From Wolbachia endosymbiont of Aedes albopictus (GTDB lineage: Bacteria; Pseudomonadota; Alphaproteobacteria; Rickettsiales; Anaplasmataceae): 64,000 bases of DNA. The notes beneath the pieces were generated by a model. It worked only from the letters and a program-made list of their open reading frames with translations, was not told the origin of the DNA and made no database searches. The stretch spans positions 1 to 64,000 of the forward strand of contig NZ_CP101657.1 of the NCBI RefSeq assembly GCF_024804185.1, written 5' to 3'. Shown here one piece after another: positions 27,556 through 36,241 of the stretch; the stretch's first letter is position 1; each line of letters begins with the position of its first letter. Made by a program: the position numbers and the translations under genes.

Positions 27556-28155
27556 ATGAATCTTGTAACAAAATCTGCTATCGATTTTACTGCTTCAGCT
27601 GTTCTCTCTGGTGGAGAAATTGTTGATGATTTCTGTCTGAGTAAGCGCATAAAAAATAAGTATGCTGTCCTTTTTTTCTATCCACTTGATTTTACCTTTG
27701 TCTGTCCAACTGAGTTGATATCATTTAGTAATAAAATAGAGGATTTTTCAAAACGTGGTGTTGAAGTGATAGGAATAAGTGTAGATTCAAAATTTTCACA
27801 TTATAAATGGCGAAACACTCCAGTCAATGATGGTGGTATTGGAGAAGTTAGCTACACTTTAGTGTCTGATATCAAAAAGTCTATATCAAGAGACTATGGG
27901 GTCTTATATGATGACTCAATTGCGCTGAGAGCAACTTTCGTTATTGATGATAAATTTATTGTACGTCATCAATCAATAAATGATTTGCCTTTAGGGCGTA
28001 ATATCGATGAGTTCGTTAGAATCGTTGATGCAATTAAACATAATGAAGAGCATGGTGAAGTATGTCCAGCAGGTTGGAAGAAAGGTAAGCCAGCAATGCA
28101 GGCAAGCGATGAAGGAGTAGCTGATTATCTAAACTCATACAGTGAAGAATTATAA
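27556..28155 (+). CDS. Typical 2-Cys peroxiredoxin (AhpC/TSA family)
   Basis: This thiol peroxidase reduces hydrogen peroxide and organic hydroperoxides. The 199-residue protein has the peroxidatic Cys50 in DFTFVCPTEL and the resolving Cys170 in GEVCPAGW, with a C-terminal YLNSYSEEL tail. Its 3' end overlaps the next gene, a thioredoxin reductase, by 14 bp, linking the enzyme to its electron supply and making a compact oxidant-defence unit. Confidence 0.95.
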   Translation: MNLVTKSAIDFTASAVLSGGEIVDDFCLSKRIKNKYAVLFFYPLDFTFVCPTELISFSNKIEDFSKRGVEVIGISVDSKFSHYKWRNTPVNDGGIGEVSYTLVSDIKKSISRDYGVLYDDSIALRATFVIDDKFIVRHQSINDLPLGRNIDEFVRIVDAIKHNEEHGEVCPAGWKKGKPAMQASDEGVADYLNSYSEEL

Positions 28156-29080
28156 ATTTAGTACAAAAGTTCTTATTATTGGATCCGGGGCAGCAGGTTA
28201 TGCTGCTGCTATATATGCAGCACGTGCAAACTTAGAGCCAATTGTAGTAACGGGAATGCAGCCTGGTGGTCAGCTTACAATTACTACAGATGTTGAAAAC
28301 TATCCTGGTTTTGTTTCAATACAAGGGCCAGAACTAATGGAGCAGATGAGGTTGCATGCAGAAAAGGTTGGAGCAAAAATAATAGATGATGAGATAAAAA
28401 GCGTTGAACAACTTGAGGATTCTAATAAGTATAGATTTAGATCTTCTGGTAATATCAATGACTACTACTCGGATGCAATTATAATTGCATCTGGTGCGCA
28501 AGCGAAGTGGCTTGGTTTGGAGAGTGAAAAGGAATTTCAAGGTTACGGAGTTTCAGCTTGTGCAACTTGTGATGGTGCATTTTTTAGGAATAAAGTTGTA
28601 GCTGTGGTTGGTGGTGGAAACACTGCTGTTGAAGAAGCAATATTTTTAACTCGATTTGCCAAAGAAGTGATATTAATACACAGACGTGATAAATTGAGAG
28701 CGGAAAAAGTAATGCAAGATAGGCTCTTTAAAAATGATAAAATAAAAGTAATGTGGAACCATACCGTAGGGCAGATTCTTGGAGAAGAAAATCCAAAAAA
28801 AGTTACTGGTATTATAGTTAAATCAACGGAAGCTCAAGAGTTAGAAGTGGATGGAGTGTTCATTGCAATTGGGCATGCACCAAATACAGGTATTTTTAAA
28901 GGCTTTGTTGAAATGGATCAGCATGGTTATATAATTACAAAACCTGGAACAACTTTAACTAGTAAAGCAGGAGTATTTGCTTCAGGTGATGTTCAAGATA
29001 AGGTATATCGTCAGGCAGTAGTTGCAGCAGGAACAGGGTGCATGGCTGCACTTGATGCAGAAAAGTTTTTAGAGTCGTAG
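28142..29080 (+). CDS. trxB: Thioredoxin reductase
   Basis: This is an NADPH-dependent flavoenzyme that reduces thioredoxin. The 312-residue protein (GTG start, MKNYKFSTKVLIIG) has an FAD motif GSGAAGYAAAIYAARA, the redox-active CATC at residues 140-143, an NADPH-binding GGGNTAVEEAIFL with HRRDKLRAEK, and a C-terminal FAD block GVFASGDVQDKVYRQAVVA. Coupling with the upstream peroxiredoxin suggests the two work together. Confidence 0.96.
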   Translation: MKNYKFSTKVLIIGSGAAGYAAAIYAARANLEPIVVTGMQPGGQLTITTDVENYPGFVSIQGPELMEQMRLHAEKVGAKIIDDEIKSVEQLEDSNKYRFRSSGNINDYYSDAIIIASGAQAKWLGLESEKEFQGYGVSACATCDGAFFRNKVVAVVGGGNTAVEEAIFLTRFAKEVILIHRRDKLRAEKVMQDRLFKNDKIKVMWNHTVGQILGEENPKKVTGIIVKSTEAQELEVDGVFIAIGHAPNTGIFKGFVEMDQHGYIITKPGTTLTSKAGVFASGDVQDKVYRQAVVAAGTGCMAALDAEKFLES

Positions 29081-29165
29081 TTAATTCTAGGATTTTGAAT
29101 AAATTACTTGCAATTTTCCTTTTCTTTTTCATAATTATATTAGTAAATTGTTAGGTAGGTTTAAT

Positions 29166-30541
29166 ATGCCTCATGGATGGAATAGTACAAGTACTACTGG
29201 TTACGGATATAATCAGAGAACTCCAGAACCGCTCGATGAACCAACACAAAAGTTATTTAAAGCTATTGATGATGAAAACCTAGAAGCTTTTAAACAAGCT
29301 TTGGAAGGAGATGCGAATGTTAATGCGTTTGATAAAGAAGGCATGACACCTTTGGCGTCCATAGTTACTAATTTGTCTGCAGGCTCTGGAACAAAAAAAG
29401 AGTATCAGAATATGATTAGGTTACTTCTACTACACCAGAGCATAGATGTTAATATTCGTGAACAAAATAATGGCAATACAGCTTTGCATCTAGCAATGTG
29501 CTTTCAGCAAAAGAAAACGTTACAGCTCTTACTAAGTCATCCAAACATAATCACTTATCTAACCAATAAAAAACAGCAAAATTCTGATGAATGTGCTAGA
29601 CAAAATCGTGCTGAGTATTTGATAATAGAAATACAAAAAGCACGAAAAGGAAGAGAATTATTAGATGCTCTTTCTAGCAGAAACATTTACCAAGCGAAAA
29701 GACTATTAAATCAAGAGCTTAACCCTAATTGCTGGAAAAGAAGCCGAAGTGAAGAAATAGAAACGCCGCTTAGCTTAATTATTCAATCATGTTTACAAGA
29801 AATAACATCAGATAACAAAGAAGTATTGACAAAACTTTTAAAACATAAAGAGCTAGATTTTAGTCAAATAAAGCCAATACAAGCTATAGAGGGAAATTCG
29901 TGGGTGAAGCAAATAATTAAACAAGCTATTACAGAGCGATTAACCGCTACTATTAATAAAAAAGATTTAGATGATGTAAAAAAATTAGTAGAAGATAATT
30001 GCTTCATGAGTCATGCAATTGTTACTGCTGCATTGAGGGGTGTTAATAATCCAATCGAATCTATTACAAATTATCTAAATGAAAAATTTCCTGTAAGTGC
30101 AGAGCAACCTGTAGCAAATAAACATAATGTTCAACCAGAAATAAACGACGAATTCATTGCTCGAGAGTTGCAGCAGCTCGAAAACTTTAGAGATGAATTT
30201 GAAAGAAAAGAAGCTCAACTTACAGAGAAAAAAAAGAGCTAAAACAAAAGAAATTAAGTCAGCAAGCAGGGGTTAATGATCTAAGTAGTCGACTTACTCA
30301 ACTTAGTAAAAAAATTGATCAAAGTAGAAAGCAATACAACTATGCTGTCGCTTCTCTTGTGTTGTCTGCAGCATTGGTTGTTGGTGCATGTTTAACAACA
30401 CCTAATTTGGAAATATGTATTCCACTTGCTGTAACTGCATTTGCCTTCTTTACAATTGGATGCTACTGTTTATACAAAACAAAAACAGCACTTAGCGACG
30501 TTAGAAGCACTCAGCTTGGTAATGTTATCAGTCTAGAATGA
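29166..30541 (+). pseudogene. Ankyrin-repeat protein with C-terminal TM hairpin, split by a frameshift at a poly-A tract
   Basis: The first frame (29166-30242, ATG start MPHGWNSTS) encodes about 358 residues with ankyrin-like units: LFKAIDDENLEAFKQALEG, then TALHLAMCFQQKKTLQLLL. It ends QLTEKKKS at a run of eight A residues (about 30227-30234). With nine A residues the frame reads on as KKKELKQKKLSQQAG, then a coiled coil (LSSRLTQLSKKIDQSRKQ), two hydrophobic helices (YAVASLVLSAALVVGACL; ICIPLAVTAFAFFTIGCYC) and the stop at 30541. The intact product would be a membrane-anchored ankyrin protein of about 458 residues. Transcript slippage might rescue it. Confidence 0.75.
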
Positions 30542-30543
30542 AG

Positions 30544-31473
30544 TTAAGGTTTTGACTTCTTCTCCAAACTCTGCTGAAAATTTTTGTACATGTTAAAAAC
30601 ATCTTGATAACTGAGGTGAGTGTAAACTTGAGTGGTCTCAAGACTCGAATGACCAAGCAGTTGTTGTATTGATCTTATATCAATATCTTCCTGAAGCAAA
30701 TGAGTAGCAAAACTATGACGAAATGCATGTGGAGATAAAATTTCTGGCAGATTTAATATTCTCCTTATTTTCTGCAAACGATTAGCCACATAAGTTCTTC
30801 CCAATTTTTTTCCTCTTACTCCCAAAAAAAGATATTGTGCTTCATCATTAATGCCAAGATAAGGACAGGCTTTTACATATTCCTGTATACATTTTTTTAC
30901 TACCGGAAGAATGAATACCTGCCTTTGTTTATCTCCTTTACCTGTTACTATTAAACTTTCATTGTTAATATCACTAACCCCAAGGTTCAACGCTTCACTG
31001 ATTCTTAAGCCTGTACCATATAGCAGGACGATAATTGCAATTTCTCTTTTTACCACCCAAGGTTCACCCAGGTCGGATAGTTTCATTTCTTTCAATAAAG
31101 TTTTTATATTAGATATTGAAAGTGCTTTGGGCAAAGTTCTTCTCTGAATTGGCCTTGATAAAGAAAATACAGCTTCATTGTCTATATTGTAGTTGTTTTT
31201 TATGTACTTGAAAAAATTTCTGATTACTGAGAGTGCTCGAGTGTTGGATCTTGCGTTTACACCTCTTGCGTAACGAGAGGTAAGCCAACTTCTTAACTCA
31301 GGTATGCTTAAATTTTTCAGAGTGCCAACATTTACTTCTCCACCAATGTGAGTATTTAGGAAATTTATAAGATCCTTCAAGTCCCTCATGTATGACTCTA
31401 AAGTGTTTGGTGAATAAGATCTGTTGCACCTCAGCCACTCATACCATTTTTCAATGATTGAACCGAGGTCCAC
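30544..31473 (-). CDS. xerC: Tyrosine recombinase XerC
   Basis: XerC resolves chromosome dimers at dif together with XerD. The 309-residue protein (GTG start) has an N-terminal SAM-like DNA-binding domain and a C-terminal catalytic domain with Arg in GTGLRISEALNL, HxxR in HAFRHSFATHLL, His in LGHSSLETTQ and the nucleophile Tyr in VYTHLSYQ. The N-terminal WLTSRYARGVNARSNTRALS resembles XerC more than XerD. It follows lpd by 2 bp, an operon-like arrangement. Confidence 0.88.
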   Translation of the reverse strand: MDLGSIIEKWYEWLRCNRSYSPNTLESYMRDLKDLINFLNTHIGGEVNVGTLKNLSIPELRSWLTSRYARGVNARSNTRALSVIRNFFKYIKNNYNIDNEAVFSLSRPIQRRTLPKALSISNIKTLLKEMKLSDLGEPWVVKREIAIIVLLYGTGLRISEALNLGVSDINNESLIVTGKGDKQRQVFILPVVKKCIQEYVKACPYLGINDEAQYLFLGVRGKKLGRTYVANRLQKIRRILNLPEILSPHAFRHSFATHLLQEDIDIRSIQQLLGHSSLETTQVYTHLSYQDVFNMYKNFQQSLEKKSKP

Positions 31474-31475
31474 AA

Positions 31476-32846
31476 TTATTTTTTAAAGAAAGCATCGATG
31501 CACGCATCTCGAAAGGCTTCATTTATATCAGGATGAGAGTGACAAATTCTGTATATATCCTCTGCTGCTGCGCCATATGCCATTGCAACCGCTGCTTCGT
31601 TGATTAGCGTATCAGCGTATGCTCCTATGATATGCACACCTAGTATTGTATCTGCTCTGCTACAAGTCAGCACTTTCACGAATCCTTCATCATCATCAGT
31701 GATTTTTGCTCTGCCGTTTGCAGCAAATTGACATTTACCAACTTTGTACTTATAGCCAGCATTTTTGAGTTCCTCTTCGGCTTTACCGATCGAAGAAACC
31801 GCAGGGTGAGTGTAAATGACAGATGGTATAATTTCATAATCAACGTGAGGTGACTGTCCTGCTATTATCTCTGCAACTGCCACTCCTTCTTCCTCTGCTT
31901 TATGAGCAAGCATTGCTCCACCAATCACATCACCAATAGCAAATATTCCTTTCACATTAGTTTCATATCTGTTGTTAACTTGAACGAAACCACGATTATC
32001 TTTTTTTATTTTTTCAAGACCTTCAGTGTATGGTTTACGTCCTGCTGCCACCAATACCTTATCCGCCTCTATAGTGTTTGTTTGATTATCTTTTACAGAA
32101 CAAACTTTCACACTCAAAGAGTTACTACTTTGTTTTATTCCCTCAACTTTAGTGCTAAGTAAAAATTTTATTCCTTGTTTTTGTAGACTAGAAAGTAGAG
32201 ACTTACTTAATTCTCCATCCATTGCTGCAGCGATTCTGTCAAAAAATTCTACTACAGTGACTTCAGACCCTAGCCTCCTCCATACAGAAGACATTTCAAG
32301 CCCTATTGCCCCGGCTCCGATTACGACAAGTTTTTTTGGTACTTCAGTTAAAGATAGTGCACCGGTGGAAGAAATAATGTCTTTCTCATCGATATTAATT
32401 CCTGGCAAAGAAATAACGTCAGAACCGGTTGCAATTACTATATTTTTTGTCTTCAGCACCTTACCTTCAACTGAAACTTCAAGATTACCTTGGTCAAAAG
32501 AAGCAAGCCCATTGATTTTAGTGATTTTGTGAAGGTTAAACAGATATTCTATACCTTTTCCGAGTTCCTGAACTCTGGCGTCCTTATAACCTAGCATTTC
32601 TTTTAAATCGAAACTTGCATCCTTAATTTTTATGCCAAGCTTTGACAGATTATTTTTCGTGTGAGCATACTGATAGGAAGAATGGAGTAGTGCTTTGGAG
32701 GGTATGCACCCCACTCGCAAGCACGTACCACCAAAAATGCTATTTTTATCTATACAGGCAACTTTCAATCCAAGTTTTGCAGCAGCGATAGCACACTTAT
32801 AACCGCCTGGACCACCACCTATAACAATCAGATCATAATCAATCAT
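31476..32846 (-). CDS. lpd: Dihydrolipoyl dehydrogenase (second copy)
   Basis: This is a second E3 flavoprotein. The start is taken as ATG 32846 (MIDYDLIVIGGGPGGYK), giving 456 residues. The redox pair is in GGTCLRVGCIPSKALL, the NAD-binding motif is GAGAIGLEMSSVWRRLG, and the C-terminal catalytic segment is CHSHPDINEAFRDA. It differs enough from the copy at 23707 to be an ancient paralogue rather than a recent duplicate. The 5' end overlaps the PQQ-propeller gene by about 8 bp. Confidence 0.94.
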   Translation of the reverse strand: MIDYDLIVIGGGPGGYKCAIAAAKLGLKVACIDKNSIFGGTCLRVGCIPSKALLHSSYQYAHTKNNLSKLGIKIKDASFDLKEMLGYKDARVQELGKGIEYLFNLHKITKINGLASFDQGNLEVSVEGKVLKTKNIVIATGSDVISLPGINIDEKDIISSTGALSLTEVPKKLVVIGAGAIGLEMSSVWRRLGSEVTVVEFFDRIAAAMDGELSKSLLSSLQKQGIKFLLSTKVEGIKQSSNSLSVKVCSVKDNQTNTIEADKVLVAAGRKPYTEGLEKIKKDNRGFVQVNNRYETNVKGIFAIGDVIGGAMLAHKAEEEGVAVAEIIAGQSPHVDYEIIPSVIYTHPAVSSIGKAEEELKNAGYKYKVGKCQFAANGRAKITDDDEGFVKVLTCSRADTILGVHIIGAYADTLINEAAVAMAYGAAAEDIYRICHSHPDINEAFRDACIDAFFKK

Positions 32847-33948
32847 AAAGAACAAACCTATTTTCTAAAGAATAAACACCATTTCCCTCAGTTGTTACAT
32901 ATATTTTACCGTGAGTAAACACTGGAGTGTGAAACACATTACCAGGTACTTTGACTACCTTTCCTGCACTTTCAGATCCAGGAAAAGCAAACATTGAACT
33001 TTTATTGCTTGTCACCCACAGTGTATGGGCATGCATAATTGGAGCAAACAATTGCGTATTTTCTATTAAATCAGATGCCCAGACTGTTTCTCCATTTTTT
33101 ATATCCAGGCCGATTATTTTATTATCTTTAGTTACTATAAAAATTCTTCCGCCTTCTTTTTGTTTCTCTGCAGGAATAAGAGGACTATAATATGACTCAA
33201 TGTCTGATACACTTTTTACTTGCAGTGACTTTGACCATAAAATATTTCCTGATCTCACGTTAATACCATAAATATAAGAATTATTTGTAGCTATTAAAGT
33301 ATCGCCAAGCACTCTCGGTGTAGTAGTTACATCTGTGAGCTGTGTATCCAAAAGGTTTGTAGCCAATTTTTGGCTCCACAATTTTTTACCGTCTTCATTA
33401 AAAGCTATTAACTCACCATTTGAAAATGGTGCTATTATTTTATCGTTAGAAATTGTTGGCGATATGGAATACAAACCTCGAACCTCATTGATACCGTTTT
33501 GATAAGCCCAAGCAGAGCTGCCATCTTTTATATCAAACACGTACAGATGATTATCAATAGTCAATACTACCAATTTATTATTTATTACTGCTGCTTTCCC
33601 TCTTACTGGAGCTCTCAATTCTTTTTCCCACTCAATCTTGCCAGTTTTTGCATCTATTGCGTGTAAAGTGTTATCGACTATAAAGAAAACATTTTTTTCA
33701 TAATGCGATAGGCTCATGTTACCAATTTTTTTCCTATGTGAGAGGTGTAATTTCCAATTCATAGCCTTTGAGTTATCAATATCAAAGGAATATAAAGCGC
33801 CGTGCTTGTCTGATAAAATAACGCTACCTTCTGTAAGCACTGGAGCTACATATCCTTGAGATAGTTTTTTATCCACTAGACTTATTCGCTCGCTTGCCAT
33901 TGTGTAACTGCTACACAATAACATTATTATAACAATTATTACTTTCAT
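32839..33948 (-). CDS. Exported PQQ-type beta-propeller protein (BamB-like)
   Basis: The 369-residue protein has a signal peptide (MKVIIVIIMLLCSSYTMAS). Repeated propeller blades follow, with the typical W/G pattern: HAIDAKTGKIEWEKEL, YVFDIKDGSSAWAYQ, YGINVRSGNILWSKSL and IGLDIKNGETVWASDL. This is the architecture of BamB, the scaffold of the outer-membrane protein assembly complex, but no lipobox cysteine is evident, so the specific role is unproven. It is first in a run with lpd and xerC. Confidence 0.75.
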   Translation of the reverse strand: MKVIIVIIMLLCSSYTMASERISLVDKKLSQGYVAPVLTEGSVILSDKHGALYSFDIDNSKAMNWKLHLSHRKKIGNMSLSHYEKNVFFIVDNTLHAIDAKTGKIEWEKELRAPVRGKAAVINNKLVVLTIDNHLYVFDIKDGSSAWAYQNGINEVRGLYSISPTISNDKIIAPFSNGELIAFNEDGKKLWSQKLATNLLDTQLTDVTTTPRVLGDTLIATNNSYIYGINVRSGNILWSKSLQVKSVSDIESYYSPLIPAEKQKEGGRIFIVTKDNKIIGLDIKNGETVWASDLIENTQLFAPIMHAHTLWVTSNKSSMFAFPGSESAGKVVKVPGNVFHTPVFTHGKIYVTTEGNGVYSLENRFVLYD

Positions 33949-34167
33949 TACTTAGTTGAGAACAAGATTTATTAATATACATACTAGAAATCTTAATCAC
34001 AATGAAAATGTTCTTGTTGTACGTTGAAACATTGATTTATGAACAGAATGTTATATTATTATGTAAAACCATACTCTTAGAGGTAATACACCTCATCCAC
34101 TATGCGGCAACGTGCATAGCTGTATGAACATTGAGATATAAAAGTAATTTATACCAAGAATAAAGAT

Positions 34168-34237
34168 GTCATCCGAGTAGCCTCTTTCTTGTCATCCGAG
34201 TAGCCCCTTTCTTGTCATCTGAGTAGCCTCTTTTCCT
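34168..34237. repeat. 23-bp tandem repeat, three copies
   Basis: GTCATCCGAGTAGCCTCTTTC-type units of 23-24 bp occur three times in a row, with one or two differences per copy, leading into the palindromic block. No gene is seen between 33949 and 34167. Confidence 0.75.
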
Positions 34238-34729
34238 GTCATCCCAGTGCCCTGACTACTTGGATCCAGGAAACTTACCAAGTAAATGTACAATAAGAAC
34301 TAGATTCAAGACTGGAATGACACCCTACTTAACCGTCATACCGCTGCGGTATCTCATCCGCTAACACATAGCGGAATGACGAATTACTTAACCGTCATTC
34401 CGCCGCGGTATCTCTTAGCCGCTAACAAGCAGCAGAACGTCATACCGCGATTCATTCGTGGTATCTCTTAGCATAGATCCCGCTAACACGTAGCGGGATG
34501 ACGAGATCAGGGTGTCATGAAAGTAGCTGACACTGGTTTCCATCCAAAACAGCAGTAGCCCCTTCGGTGTCATTCCAGTGCCCAGACACTGGGATCCAGG
34601 AAACTTAACTCTACACTAAGTAAATGTACAATAAGAACTAGATCCCAGACTGGAATGACACCCTACTTAACCGTCATACCGCGATTCATTCGCGGTATCT
34701 CTTATTCGCTAACACGTAGCGGGATGACG
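34238..34729. repeat. Palindromic repeat array with internal duplication
   Basis: This block repeats the same modules as other arrays: the CAGTG...CACTG-type element with GGATCCAGGAAACTTA, then AAGTAAATGTACAATAAGAA, then ACCGTCATACCGC palindromes. The order appears once from about 34240 and again from about 34580, so a ~340-bp segment was duplicated. It is non-coding. Confidence 0.75.
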
Positions 34730-35192
34730 ATTGTCGTTTAGCTATAAATATTAAGAAATTTACCAAACGAAAAAAAAGGCAAAAGAAGACCTGGTCATTG
34801 TCTATTTTCAGTATTTGGCGTTTTTTAAATCTTAAACACTGCAATTTAGCTGCTTTTAAACGCAACTCACCTTAGTTTAAATGTTTAAGAAATTTACTAA
34901 GCAGAAAAAAAGGCAAAAGAAACCCCGCTTTAGCTAGTTGTCACTCTCTAATCCTGCAAATTGGCGTACTATACTGTCTTAAACGACTTATAAGCGCGTT
35001 TCAGCTTATGTAGGTAAAAACCCAGAAATGTTGTGAAGACATAAGGTGCACATAGTGCAAAAAATTAAAAATAAGACGCCAACTACGTTGTTTTCTTGCT
35101 GTTTAATCTGCACAGATGAAGATAACTGAATACCTTCACTATCATGATAAGGGGGCTGGCGAAGCTTGTCAAGTAAGTTTTTTCGTTTCTAC
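34730..35192 (-). repeat. Promoter-bearing dispersed repeat, diverged long copy 4
   Basis: The ends match the other copies (ATTGTCGTTTAGCTATAAA on the left; AAGTAAGTTTTTTCGTTTC on the right). The interior is longer (463 bp) and strongly diverged, with a partial duplication of the left-end segment (AAATTTAC...AAAAAAAGGCAAAAGAA occurs at about 34756 and again at about 34890). It represents an older or different lineage of the same element. It lies upstream of the rpsL promoter. Confidence 0.65.
35144..35172 (-). promoter_or_regulatory. Conserved promoter in repeat copy 4
   Basis: On the minus strand TTGACA (35167-35172), 17 bp and TATCAT (35144-35149). The promoter hexamers and spacing survive although the interior of this copy has diverged, which suggests selection or a functional constraint on this end. 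Confidence 0.6.
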
Positions 35193-35291
35193 TGAATGAC
35201 AGTTGTGGCTTGGGAGGTAGTGCAAGAAGTCTACTGATGGCTTTCAAAGCAGTTGAGCTTAATTATTAGAGTAGTAATGTTTATTTTTATA

Positions 35292-35320
35292 TTGACTATT
35301 GAGGTTTATTATTTTATAAC
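35292..35320 (+). promoter_or_regulatory. Probable sigma70 promoter of the rpsL-rpoBC gene cluster
   Basis: TTGACT (35292-35297), a 17-bp spacer and TATAAC (35315-35320) lie 40 bp before the rpsL ATG. It is a good match to a housekeeping promoter and suitably placed for the ribosomal protein/elongation factor operon. Confidence 0.7.
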
Positions 35321-35360
35321 TAAAAACTTAGTTATTTTAATGAGCTTGAGTTTATAACAT

Positions 35361-35735
35361 ATGCCTACGATAAATCAATTAATACGTAAAGGTAGATTAG
35401 GATTGACCCATAAGAAAAAGGTACCAGCTTTGGGAGAAAGCAACCCTCAAAGGAGAGGTGTTTGCACTAAGGTGTATACTACAACTCCTAGGAAGCCTAA
35501 CTCAGCACTCCGTAAAGTAGCCAGAGTAAAAATTAGTGGGTATGGTGAAGTGACAGCTTATATACCTGGTGAAGGTCATAATTTACAAGAGCACTCTGTT
35601 GTTTTGATACGTGGTGGGCGGGTTAAAGATTTACCAGGTGTGCGTTATCACATAATAAGAGGTGCCCTTGATCTGCGTGGTGTGCAAAATCGAAAGAAAG
35701 CTCGTTCAAAATATGGTGTAAAGAAATCTGGTTAA
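35361..35735 (+). CDS. rpsL: 30S ribosomal protein S12
   Basis: S12 lies at the decoding centre. The 124-residue protein has the full family sequence: [12 protein letters not shown] at the start, the streptomycin-contact region [16 protein letters not shown] and the [19 protein letters not shown] loop. It is first in the str-type operon and lies 5 bp before rpsG. Confidence 0.99.
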   Translation: MPTINQLIRKGRLGLTHKKKVPALGESNPQRRGVCTKVYTTTPRKPNSALRKVARVKISGYGEVTAYIPGEGHNLQEHSVVLIRGGRVKDLPGVRYHIIRGALDLRGVQNRKKARSKYGVKKSG

Positions 35736-35740
35736 AGTTT

Positions 35741-36220
35741 ATGGCTCGTCGGAATAAAGCAAAAAAAAGAGAAATAAGTCCTGATTCGCGTTACGGCAGT
35801 GTTTTGTTGATGCGTTTCATTAATACAATCATGAAATGTGGTAAAAAATCTACTGCAGAAAAGATTATCTATGATGCTTTGTCTTTAGCTGAAAAGAAAA
35901 TAGGCGAAGGTGGGTTATCAATTTTTGAAACAGCGGTAGAAAATGTTACTCCTTCTATAGAAGTGCGTTCTCGACGCATTGGTGGTGCAACTTATCAAGT
36001 GCCTGTTGAAGTTCGACAAGATAGAGCTATTTCTTTAGCGTTAAGGTGGATTGCTAAAGCAACTTCTGCTGCTCGAAAAAAGAGTGGAAAAATCACTGTT
36101 GATTGTTTGCAATCTGAAATACTGGACGCTTATAATAAACGCGGTGGTGCGTTTAAGATGTGCGAAGAAAAATATAAAATGGCTGAGGCTAATAAGGCAT
36201 TTTCTCATCTTCGTTTTTAA
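35741..36220 (+). CDS. rpsG: 30S ribosomal protein S7
   Basis: S7 nucleates assembly of the 30S head and contacts the E-site tRNA. The 159-residue protein has the family blocks [20 protein letters not shown] and [20 protein letters not shown], and AIRW-like [17 protein letters not shown]. It lies between rpsL and fusA in the usual order. Confidence 0.99.
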   Translation: MARRNKAKKREISPDSRYGSVLLMRFINTIMKCGKKSTAEKIIYDALSLAEKKIGEGGLSIFETAVENVTPSIEVRSRRIGGATYQVPVEVRQDRAISLALRWIAKATSAARKKSGKITVDCLQSEILDAYNKRGGAFKMCEEKYKMAEANKAFSHLRF

Positions 36221-36241
36221 TGTTAGCTAATTAATTGTGAT

